From the NCBI RefSeq assembly GCF_014898055.3, contig NW_023601433.1, forward strand, positions 87,367,106 through 87,431,105: a stretch of DNA of 64,000 nucleotides, written 5' to 3'. Below the pieces are notes generated by a model. The model was not told where the DNA came from, did not search any database, and saw only the letters and a program-made list of their open reading frames with translations. This document shows positions 21,601-33,600 of the stretch, one piece after another (the first letter of the stretch is position 1; every line of letters begins with the position of its first letter). Source of the stretch: Talpa occidentalis. Its lineage: Eukaryota > Chordata > Mammalia > Eulipotyphla > Talpidae. A program made the translations under genes and the position numbers.

Positions 21601-24600
21601 GCCAGGTTGGCCCGCTGAATCACCGTGGCCACGGCCTCCTGGTACTGGGGCGAAGAGGTGGCCAGCAGGGGCAGGGCGGCCAGGGGGATGTGGTCCTGGC
21701 TGCTGGACAGACAGCCTTCGTCGTGACTGTAGGGGCTGAGGCTGGGGGAAGGGACCGGTCAGGAGAGAGGTGACCCTGCTCAGCCCAGAGGTCTGTCTCC
21801 CCTGGCCTAGGCGGCAAGGCAGACGGGAGCCGCCGGCCACCCTGGGAGCCTTAGCTGTGACCCAGCTTCTGGCCCGGGAGCAGGACCAGAGATTAAGAGC
21901 CTGGACCTCAGAGCTGGACAGCATCCCTACATCACAGCTGTGGAAACTGAGGCTCAGCTTTGGGCGGGCCCTCGGGGCTCTAAGCTCATCAGTGCGTAGG
22001 TGTTGCTGCCTCCAGGAAGAGCGGCGTGAATGGGGGTGGGGTCCCGGCACCTGGGGTGAGGGTTGCTGACCGAGGCCGGCGTACTCACTCGGAGACGAGG
22101 GCGAAAGCATCGGAGCAGATGGGCGGGCAGGGCACCAGGCGGATGGCGAGGCGGCCCAGGGCGCTGGGGTAGTGCACCCGCATGACCGTGTCGAACACGG
22201 TGGCCATGGTGTTGGTGTCACCCTGCTTGGAGCTGGGGTCCCCAGCGCCCGTGTCCAGGATGGTACCCCCGTGTAGCACCAGCAGCAGCACGTGGATCTT
22301 GGAGGGCGGCACGGCCAGTGGCGGGCTGACCTCGTCCTGGGCGGGCGAGGATGGGCGTCAGCTCCCCAAGCCTCAGCCACTCGCCAAGGCCCCCGCTGCC
22401 CTGGGGGGAAGCCTGTCTCGACCGATTGCCCCCCGAGAACTCCGATTTCTGTGCCTCAGCTACAGGCCTGGGGTCGGCTGCTCTAATCTTTCCCGCTCCC
22501 GAGGAGACAGAGAGGGTCCTTTTTCTCCTCCCCGAAGCCCTGTTTCTCTGCCTGCCAGCCTGACCAGGGGCACAGAGGACACGCGGAGGGAACACACAGG
22601 GCCAGGGTGACCAGGGCGCTGGCCATGGGCAGGAGGCAGCGGCTCAGCCCCATCCCGAGCGTCCGTGTCTGAGGCAATCTCAGCCAGAGTGAGCAGTGAG
22701 CCCACCCCCACCCCTTGGCACGGCTCTGAGCTCCCCGCCACATCCATACAGGGCATCCCCATGCCCCAGGCCCTGCCAGTGCTGGACTCTCACCATCCCC
22801 AGCGTCTTCAAGAACAGAGACATCCCTGCGTCCCAGAGCAGGGGGACACTGCGGGTGTGCCTACTCAACACCCCCTCATTTATAGGGGGCAATGACCCCT
22901 CCTCCTCCTCCTGCTCACAAGGTCAAAGCAAGACCCAAGACTTGCACACAGCAAGGCAATGGCCCCGAGAGGCCAGGGACTTAGCACGTCACCCAGCACG
23001 TCAGTGTCAAGCTGGGCCGGAACCTGGCGCTCCTGCTGCCAACTCTGCATGCCTCCAGCGCAGGCTGTCATCCCTTCCCAGGCACCACCCAGCCCCCAGC
23101 TTCTGATGTGTGACTGGGAGGCCGGGCTTGGTGCCTTAGTGGGTCCCACTGGTAACTGTCAAGTCTGCATTATGTTGGGGGTATGGAGAGAGACAGGACC
23201 AAGGGGCTGAAGCCCCTGGCGGGCCCATGTGGGGACAGCTGGCCCTGAATGGGGTGACCAGACAGTGGGAGGTGGGGCAGCAGCAGGACCCAGTGTCAGT
23301 GCAGAGTCCAAGAGTTGGGTGGGCCCGGGGGCTGGCAAGGCCACTGGGAGATATCTGGGAATGGGCTGGGCGGGAGCCACAGTGGAGGGCTTTGGGGGGG
23401 TGGGCGGCTGGTGGGCTGGCAGAAGTGGTGGGAAGGCTGGCTGCCCCCACCCCCAGAGGAGGCTGGCCCTTGGCCTGTCGTGAGCCCCGAGGCATGATCA
23501 GGACCCCACACCCAGAAGAGCTTAGGACGGACTCCTGTGCCCACCTGTGGGTTGTCCCTGGCCCACCTGGGCAGAGCGAACTCATTGCTCAGAGCACGGT
23601 GGGGCCACCAGCTGCCCAGACCCAGGCCAGGACGGCGCTGCCAAGGAGCCAAGGGCTTTCCCCACCCAGTGAGGGGAGGACTCGCGAGGAACCCTCCCAC
23701 AGCCTTCCTGTCACCTGTCACCTGCCGGGAGGAGGAGTCTGCACATTCTGGGTTTCCCAGGACAGACTGGCCACCACTGGCCGTGGGGGCTGAGAGCCAC
23801 CCATGCTCGTCTGCTGGGCCTGGCAAGGAGGCCGGGCCTGGTCTGGGCTGCAGAAGCAGGTCCAAGACACAGCTGCCCTCCCATCCAGCCTCCTGTCTCC
23901 AGGGCACACCCTGGCGGCGGGAAGAGTGCCCCGGAGGCTGTGAGGGCAGCTCTGGAGAGCCGGGGACCCCATGGGTGTTTCTATAAAGCCCCTCCCGCAG
24001 GAGGGGAGAGGAAGCTCCGGTTTGGGGGTCATTGCAGGCAACAGAATCTGACTTTGGATGGCAGCGCCCCAGAATCGGAACAGGACCCCGTGCACATCCC
24101 GAGGCAGATCTGGAGCTGAGGCCTGTCTGTCCTCCCGGGGGGCGTCAGAGCTGTGTGCGCCTAGGTGGGGAGTGGGCTCCGTTTGTTCTCCCTCATTGTT
24201 AATCAGCACTTGGAAGGCACTGCCCCTCCTTCCCCATTAGCCTTCTGGAAAAGCCCGCTCAGCTCTTCAAGAAGAAAACCCCAAGGGGGGAGGGTGGTGC
24301 GGCTGTCCCCCATGCAAACTCCCCAGGGGTCCCGAGTCCCCGCGGAGGTGCCATCTCCACCCGGGGCGGCTTGAGGCTACCCCGGCGGGGGCAGCTCTGG
24401 AGAGCCAGGCGGGCCCCACCAGTGTCTCCATAAAGCCACCCCTCTTCTGCAAGGCCGGGAGAGGAGGCTCTGCTTTGGGGGTTACCACAAACAAAGGAAC
24501 TTGCTTTGGATGGCAGCGCCCCGAACTGGCACAGGGTCCATGGCCTGCACCGCCCAGCTCGGCCCCGCTTCCTGCCCCAGTGCAAACAGCTCTGACCGCC

Positions 24601-27600
24601 CACAGGCAGAGGAGAGGGGTGTGCACTCCAGGCAAAGAACCCCCAAAGCGGACACAGTCGCTGGGCCAAGACAGCTTTATTGGACACCGAGAGCACCCCT
24701 GCCTCGGGGCAGGGTGGCGGCAGCTGGCTTTTGCTTCCTCCCCTTCCATCTTATTTTCTTCAGGCTCAGCAGACAGTTTGGGCACAAGGTAGAGGAGACC
24801 TTACTTTTGCTCTGGAATTTACAAACGTCTCCTTTTACTTTTCACGGGTAGGGGTGGGTCCTAGGGGGCTGTCTGCAGGCCCTGCTGGTTTCGGGGGGTG
24901 GAGGTGACAAGTTGAGGAGGACCCTCTCTCGAAGGGCACCCAGGTCCAATGTGGATGTGAGGTGGTGGTTGCCACGCTTGCCCCTGGAGCCCCCACGGGA
25001 CCGTCCTGTACACCCTGCCCCTGCCCTGGGTCCTCTGTGCCCCACCCCCACCCCTCGAGGCACCCACCTCAATGATGTTCAGCTGCTCCACACTGGAGGC
25101 CACCCGGAACTCGGAGGCCCTCTGGCGGTACAGGCCATCTGCAACACGGAGGACAGGGCTGAGTGCGAGGGTGGCCAGGCAGCCCCAGCCCACAGAACAA
25201 TAGGGGTTCAGGTGTTCCCCCACCCCTGGTGCCCAGCACCTCGAGGAAGCTGGGTCAGAGGGGCTCAGCCCCTGCAGCAGCCCGGCCCGGTGGCCCCTGG
25301 CCCTGCAGCCATTACCCTGCGTGTCCTCTGGCTCAGGGCTTTCGATTTTGTCCATGAGGTCATTGGAGTTCCACTTGGTGATGTCCTTGGGGAACATTTC
25401 TTCTGAGTCGGACAGGTCCTCTGGAGGACAGAGACAGGGGCTTCAGCACTGCACTCGAGGGCTGGGCAGGAGGCCCCCGGGAGGCCTGGCTTCCAGAAGT
25501 GGGGAGTCAGCAGCGACCTGCCTCCTCAGCCACACACTGGACCCTGTCTCCTGGTGCTTATCAGCCAGCCCCAAGACCAATGGCAAGGGTGGTTCTGGAA
25601 CCTTCCCAGAGCAGATGGCTGGCTCACCTGGCTGTGTGCACGCTGAGCTGGTTTTGAGATTGGTGGAAAATGGGCACTACCCGTATTTTCTGCTTGTTTG
25701 CACTTTCTAGAGCATTCACATTAAATGTGCATTCATTTAATCACGAAGAAGTGAGGCGATTACAAAAAATTAGAAAATTGCATGAAGTTTTGTTTTTGTA
25801 AAACTTCTTAGAGGCATAAATTCGCACATGGGAAAAAGCTGAAGTCGGACTGTAGATCCTGTTTGGGGCAATTTGAAAGAATGGTCCCCACCTGCCAGGC
25901 CTGGCTAGGGGGCCCTGAGACCCCAGGCTCTAGGGACCTGGCCTCCTGGTGGCTTCATCTCATCCCATCGTGCCATCCACCCAGGACTTCCCAAAGCTCA
26001 GCCCCTCAGGCCCCTGCCTGAGCCCCTCCCGGGAAGGCTCCCCGCAGCCCAGGAGCCTACCCACCGTGAGCGTCGAAGAACTCGTCGTCCGAGCTCTCGT
26101 CCGAGTCCCTAGCGATGCTCTGCATCCTCCACTCGGAGATGCTGTGGCGGGAAGGACTGGCTGGAAGGCAAAATCCAGACTGATGGCCCCAACAGGGAGG
26201 TTCAAGGGGGCAGGGCCCCGCCCAGGCTGCTCCCTGGTGGAGGAGGGGGGTGGCTCGAAAAGAAATGAGGGGCCCGAGCAGCTGGGACTTATCTTCATGG
26301 AAGCTTCCGGAACTTTCAAGATGGGCCCCCTAGCCCATCTGGCACCACCGAGTTGCATGGGGAGAACATGGGGAGGGAAGGGTGGACATTCTGGATGTGC
26401 AGACCCTGGTCCTGGGAGAGGCTGGGGGCAGTGTCCCCAGGCGGCCCTGGCCTCTCTGCCTTATGAGGCTGTGGAGGGGAATCTGGGGATTTGCAGGGGG
26501 CGGAGGGGCCCTGGGCTTCACACTGAGGTGGAGGACAAGGCTCAGGCCCCTCTGGGCGTGGCCCATGCCGTGGGGAGCAGCGCCTGTCTCCAGAGACAGA
26601 GGCCCATGGGGCCGGGGGAACGAGGCAAGGAGAGGCAGGGGCCTTGGCCTGGCAGTCAGGTGTCGCTCACCTCCCCTCTTGGACGACCGCGAGGACTTGG
26701 AGGACGTGGACCACTGTTTCTTCAGGCCCCGGCCAGCCAGGGGCTCCCCGCTGCTGCTGCTGCTGGGCGGGGGGGACTCCCCAGAGGCCGGGCTCCTGGC
26801 CACCTCCTCTGTGGCCAGCCCGGCGGCCTCCTCGTCCTCCTCGTTGAACTGGGCCATCTTGCGGGACAGCATGAGCTGCGCCTCCTTCTCCAGCTCCCGG
26901 ATGTTCTCCATGCTCAGCCCGTACCACTCGTCCTGCCAGCACCAGGCCTGCCGGTGGGCCCGCACCATCACCTTCCGCAGGCCTGGAGGGTGGGGAGCGG
27001 AGGGGCAGCGCTGACGCCGGGTGCTGCCCGCAGCCTCCAGCATCACTGAGCCCAAGCCTCGGTTTCCCCATGCAGGGAGGGCTGGCTCACAGTGGCTCTC
27101 AGGCTCACGCTAGGTCTGTAACTGGATCTTGTCTGCTGGGAGGCCGCACTGAGTTCTGGGGGATCCCTGCCCTGGGTTGGGGGGGAAGCAGGGGAGGAGG
27201 GTCACTCCCCTTGAGCCTCCTCTCTCGGTATTTACACTTGAATTTCTCATGGAAAATAGAGTTCACGTTCTAAACAGGTTGGCCTTTTTTTCCTTAAAAA
27301 AGATACTTAAAAAAGATACATATTACCTGCATAAAATACTAAGATGGCTTTTAAGGCATGAAGAATAACAACTGTTGAGATAGAAAGCAGATGAGGATTA
27401 TCTGGGCGGGGGTGATAGAGGGGGTGACTGTGAACAGGAACGAAAGATGCTGGGGTGGTGGAATGTTCTAGAACTGCGCTCGGGACCGAGACTGTACTAG
27501 GGCTCATGGAACTATTCTCTTAGGACGGGGCAAGTGAGGTCTGTGTCAGGCCTCGCAAGCCACCTCTGCTCTGGGGTCAGCCACACCTGCGCTTCCCCGC

Positions 27601-30600
27601 CAGGGCTGTCAGCGTGCAGAGTCACAAGCCGCACTTTTTTGCCCTCTGCCTGGGGAGGAGGGAGGAGGGGTGTCCTGCTGTGGGTGTTTATTTGTGAGAG
27701 ATACCACATTTTAAAAGAACCCAGTATTTGTTCTTTCTCCTGCCAATGGGCCTTTGGCTCACATTCACTGTTTGTTTGTTCCTTTGCTTGCACAAATCTG
27801 CTGAACAATCCAGAATGTGCCTTTGAGTTTCTCCAGGGAACCAAGCTAAGAAGGAAGTCCTGGGGTCTCCAGGCTCCCATCTTCTGGTTTCTGATTTCTC
27901 CCAGAGGTCAGGCTACTCCCTGGCCCCAGGTTAGTCTCTCTGACAGCCCTCCCTGTCAGCTGTGCCCACTCCCAGGCTATTTGTCTCCCCAGCCGGCCTT
28001 GCTAACGCTACAGCTCCCAGGGAAACTATGCTCACCCACTCCTGGGGTGCTGGCCTTCAGCCAGGACAGCCTGTGTGCCCTGCAGCCTGCGCTGGGCCTG
28101 GCACCCTGGGGCTGGCCAGCGCCCTCACTGATGAGATGCCCTGGGAGGCTGGAGCAGGTGCCCTGGAGTGAGGCCGGGCTTCCGACCACTACTCCTACCA
28201 TCTCGGCTTATTGCGAGCTGTCGGACTCATGCAGAGCCAACAGGGCAGCTGTGCTCAGCCCCCATCCAGCTCCCCGTGCTGTGACCTGGGCAAAGCCACG
28301 GAGCTGAGGGCTCTAGGGGAGGGAGCATCTGGGGTCAGCACCTGCGGGCAGGAACCCCAGTCATCTTGGGCCCCTGTTCCCTGGTCACCTGCTCCAGCCA
28401 GGCGGCAGGATGTGAGGACGCTTTGATGTACAAGACGTGGCCCTCGGAGCACCCAGTGCAACAGGGGAGGGGCAGGGCCTGGGGTCTGGGCCTCTGGGCG
28501 CGGAGACCCTGGTGAGCAGCAGGGAGCTGCCCCTGGGGCTGGCCCCCTTGGGAGGTGGGTGCTGCATGTTGCAGACACAAACGAGCCGGGAGTGTCTGCA
28601 CAGGGCCGGGCCCCTCACATCTCAGGGGCCACAGGTGCTGCAAGCACTCAAGTGCACGCAGGCTCGGGGAGGACCTGGGAGCAGGGGGCACAGGACAGGC
28701 CGCAGAGGTGGGGCGGGGGCGGGGGCTCACCCGTGTCGTGGATGAAGCGCTCGATCTTGGACTGCATGCCCCAGTAGCGGAATTCCACCTTGCACAGCTT
28801 GTAGGCACACATGAGGGGGCACACCTGCTGCTTGTACTCCTCGATCCAGTTGTCCGACAGGGGCCCCCGCTGCGTCTTCACTGAGTGGAACAGCTTGGGG
28901 TCCTCCTCCGGCCTGTACTCATTGGGGGGCACCGAATCCTTGACGATGTCGATCAGGTCTGCAGGGAGATGCTCGAGTGGCGACTGTCTGACCGTGGCCT
29001 CCCCTGCTCGACCCCGTCTCTCTCGCCCCGTGTCCCCACCCCACATCCTCGTGGGGCTCTGGGTCAGACACGGGGCTGAGGGTGATGCTCCCGGCCACTC
29101 TGCCCCTGATCCCCGGACCGCGGGGCCTGCATCTTTCCTTGTTGCCTTTTCACGTCGTTTTGGCAAACCCCGTTTGGTACATTCCAGTGCACGAAGCAAG
29201 TTATGGGGAGATGTGCTGAGGAAGCAGGGGGATGGGGGAGATCACCCTCCTTCCCACTGAGGAGGGGAAGGGGGAAGTGGGTGGAGGTTGGGAAGAGCTT
29301 CCAGAAGAGATGGTGCTCCAGCTACAGAGCAGAGCCTTGAGGTGGAGAAGGTGACGCCTGCGGAGAGGTGGGGGGGCCAGGGGCAGCCTGGGTGTACGCG
29401 AGGGCAGGGGCAGGATGCAGGGGAGGAGAGCTACTCCCGGGGTCAGGGTGAGGGGTGCAGGCCTGCAAGGAACACCCTCCAAGACAGAGGGAGGAGACTG
29501 AAAGACAGGCTTGGAGGGCCAGGCCGGCACTGGACCCGGTTGCAAGGGGCCCCAGAGGCCACAGAACTGGGTATGTGGGAACCAGGACGGGGGGCGGCAG
29601 CACCTGACGGGCGTCTGGGGAGGACCTGGGCCAGGCCATCTCTGGTCACGTGCTTCCTGCCCCAGGAAGTGAAGCCGCCCTGTGTGCCTGCTCCTGACCC
29701 GGCTGAGTGTCAGACAGGGCCGGTTACACCCTTGTTGTGAAGGAACCTAGCACAGGCCGTGTGGCTCAGAGAGCACCTGTTTCAGACGTGCGGGGACGTT
29801 GCCCCCAGGCCCTGGCCTGCCTGCACCGAGCCTGGAGTGGGGCTTGCAGGGGACAGGCCACCAAGACCGGGATGTGCCTTAGGAAGCTGGGGCCAGGGCT
29901 GGCCGGGCAAGAGCTGCGGGGGGTCTGTTGCATGCTGTATGGGCAGAAACTGTCCCCCTGCCACCCCAAACTCATATGCTAGAGTCCTGACCCCCACCTC
30001 TCAAAATGCGAGCTGACTTGGAGACAGGGTCTTCAACAAATCAATAAACTGAATTGAGGTCACTGGGATGGACCTGGCTCCCGCGTGCCTGCTGTGCCTA
30101 CAAAAGGGGGCGCCCAGCATGGCCACGGCACCAGGGAAGGTCTGTGAGGAGGGAGGCAAGGTCCCTGGGGAGCGGAGCCACAGCCAAGGAAGGTCCAAGT
30201 CGCCACCAGCCCCCAGATGCTGGGAGAGGGGCACGGAACAGAGTCCCCCTCAGTGACCCCAGAGGAGCCAACTTGCCAGCACTTTGACCTTGGACTTCTG
30301 GCCTCCAGACATGAAACAATGAGCTTTGGGATTTAAGTGGCTCAGCCCTGGCAATAGAGCTTCCAACCCCCTGGGAGGCCTGAAAGCTCCAAAGCTGCAG
30401 CAGGAGGGAGGCAGAGTGGGGTGTCCTCAGGCGCCTGGGGTGCTGTCCAAGGTCAGCCGTGCACCTGGTGCCTCCCCAGCGGCCCACCCCTGTGAGCCTG
30501 GAAGCCAGCGGCTGCAGATCTGGGGCAACAAACAGCTGGCCCACAGGTGTGTTTGCTTAGCCGACACACGTTTCCTTGCAAAGGTTTGTAAGAACTAATT

Positions 30601-33600
30601 ACTGCCAACATTCAGGTAGAGGGAAATTTTGCATGAAAATCCTGATTTCTGGCCTCTCTCGAAAATGTAAAAAGGGAGGGGGGGGTCTGTTTCCAGCATG
30701 GCAGTCAATGGGAGGGGAGTAGAGTGGAGACCACTCGACCAGGACCCACGAGTCCACTGCACCCCCTGGGGCAGCCAGCCTAAGACACCCCCTGAGCTCA
30801 CATGCGCTTTCTGGGGATGGGGCACCTGGAAGGGGCAGAGCAAGGGGAGTCCAGGGGGGAAAGCCTCTCCTAGCCTGCCAGGCCCGGAGCCCAGGGCAGG
30901 GCCGGGGGGCCCACGGGCAGGGAAGCCCGCTGGGAGCATGGAGGCGCGCGGTTACCGATGGTCAGCTGGCTCTTCTCCACGGGAGAGAGGCTGAACACGT
31001 CGGGGTTTTCTCCAGCATCAGTTTTATAAAAGGTCTCGATGTCGATGGAGAATTTCTCCACGAAAGGGCACGTGAACCTGTGGGGAAACCAGCGTCAGGG
31101 CCTGCACTTGGCGAGCGTGGTGTGGGACGTCCGGGCCAGAGCCTGCGGGCAGGCGGGCAAGGCCGGGTCCAGGCGGGGCCCAGATGGGAGGAGGCGGGTG
31201 GGGCAGGCGATGTCCGAGCCCCGGCCCTGACCCCGGGACTTGGCGGTGCGGGCACCCGCGGGGACGCGGGCGGGGCGGGGCGGCCACCTGGTCCGGGTAT
31301 AGGGGTAGGCGTTCCAGGACTCCTCCACCACGCGCAGGGCCGCCTTGGGCAGGATGGAGCGGAACCAGCTGGGGATGTGCATGCCCACGTGGTACACCTT
31401 GTGCGTGTACTGCCCGGAGCCGCCGGGGCCGTCGGTGTACGGCCGGTTCTCCAGGATCTCCACGCCGCTGCCTTCGCCAAACGTCTCGTTGCGGCTCTTC
31501 TTCTGCGGGACAAAAGCGCCCTCCATGAGCAGGGGCCAGAGCGCCCCGCAGAAGAGGGGCGCAGGAGGCCTCCCAGCCTCCCCTCCCAGTCCCTTCAGGA
31601 CCCCTAAGGCCAGACCCAGGCTCTGCGTTCCTCATCACCTCTGCAGGAGGCTGAAGGGATCCCCCCAAGCCTCAGCATCCCCTCCTTCCGCCCCGGGCTG
31701 AGTGTGTTCCCTGGAGCAGGAGGAAGAGGGGGCGCCGACACCCTCCTATCCACTGCACTGGAGTCCCCAGCCAGAGGGACTGGGCAAGGAGAGATGGCAA
31801 GAGGCATCCAGCCAACGAGAACAAAGGCACCAATGAGGTGTGGAGGTCCCAAAACAGCACCTCCCGGGGACAGCAAGGATCTCAGCTGGGAAAGGCGGGA
31901 AGGCCAGGGTGGCGGCTCACCTCAAAAAAGCCACTAATGCGTAACCGCTGGCTCTGCCTTATTTATTACGAAACAGAAATGCCTCCCGGCTCTTCCGGGT
32001 GGGCCATGTTAAAGTGGCTCGCATTCACCAGAATTCAGACCCCAGGTGGCTGACAGACTCTTTTTGCTGGACAGTCCTTGTTTAAAGAAGATTGTCTTGT
32101 GGTTGAATGAACAGGACAGGCGTTTTGAATTCTGACAGTGACTGCAGCTCAGCAAGTGTTGTCTATTTTTTTTAAAGGTTATTTTATTTATTTATGCATA
32201 CAAGAGCTGGGGTGCAGGCCAGAGGTGTAGGGGGTGAGAGGATTCATCAGAGACAGAGCGGGAAGCAGAACAAGCAGATGTACTGAAATACACTGCTGAG
32301 GGGAGCAGCAGAGAGACAGGAGAGGTCTGCTGCGCCATGTGCGTAGCTCCCTGGTTGGGGATTGAACTCATGCTGCAGCAGCTGCAGATAGTTACATAGT
32401 GCTGAGACTTAACCCCTTGCGCCACCAGGGAGGCCCAAGTGCCATCACTTTAAATATATGTTTGGGTGAGGTTGGCAACATTGGGCAGAGCTGGGAATGC
32501 CATCTCCAGACCTGGAGAAGGAGCTTTATATTTAGACTTAGATAACTGCGTATGGGATTCTATCCCTGCACTGTCTCATGGGGTAGAGCAAGACTCACCC
32601 ATGCTTCAAGCTGCACTCACTCGCTCGGTAAAGGCAAGGGCTAAAGACCAGCCAGCTATGTCCATTTTCATATCTTTGATCTTAATGATGTCAACTTAAT
32701 TCAAATTCCCTGTATCTAAAACACTGTCTTTTACTTAATGATAGGCACTTTAGTGTGATTTATATATACTATCAAATAAAGAATTCAAAACACTTCTCAA
32801 AAAAAGTCATCCAAATTGGAAGGGAAGAAGTAAAACAATCTGCAGATGACATCATTTTATATAGAGAAAAGCCTAAAGAATCGCTCCAAAATGTGTTAGG
32901 CCTCATAAATAGATCCAGCAAAGTCACAAGATATAAAACCAACCCACAGAAACAAACAACGCAGAAAGGAAATTAAAAAATCATTCCTGTTTACAATAGC
33001 ATCAAAACATTGAACCAAGGAATAAATTTAACCAAGGCAGTGAAAGACTGGTGTGTTGAAAAGTATGCAACATTGAGTTCACGCAACAGGAAAGTTAGTA
33101 TCATTAAGATGTCAATATTCCCCGAAGCAATCTATTGATCCAAGGCAGTTCCTATCAAAAGCCCAATGGCCTTTTAGGCAAAAACTGATGTTAAACTTCA
33201 TAGGAAATCGTAAGGGATTTCAAACAGATAAAATGACCTAAAAACAAAACGAGCTTGGAGCAATCACTCTCTCATATATCAAAACTAACTACTACAAAGC
33301 AGTGTAGAGCTGACCTAGGACAGAAAGTTCTGTGGAACGGAGACCAGGGTCTAGACATAAACCTATGTATTTATGGTCCATTAATCTTCAGTCTTTAACA
33401 ATGGTGTCAAGACCATTCAGTAGTAGCAGGGGTTGGGGACAGACATGAACAGCCTTTCCAAAAGTGCTGCTGGAACAAGTGAATACCCACATGTTGAAGC
33501 GTGAAACTGGATCATTACCTCACACCATATATAAAGATGAGCTCAAAATGGATCAAATGCACAAAGTAACAAACTCTTAGGAAAAAACACAGGGACAAAC

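Larger units (their letters stand above)
22337..25067 (-). other. PITPNM2 intron 8 (2.7 kb)
   Basis: No extra exon is evident. It contains the diverged pair of duplicated units at about 23,940-24,097 and 24,384-24,546, and an A/T-rich patch near 24,660-24,850 that holds a minus-strand AATAAA-like signal. The patch could be the end of an old retroposed copy, but I could not identify a parent. Confidence 0.55.

Noticed and set aside
25949..27049. 366-codon plus-strand frame over PITPNM2 exons 5 and 6
   Set aside because: Antisense shadow: the minus strand carries conserved exons with splice sites and a correct FFAT motif.
32755..32976. Plus-strand frame with reverse-transcriptase residues
   Set aside because: It is a decayed L1 ORF2 remnant inside a truncated element, not a functional gene.
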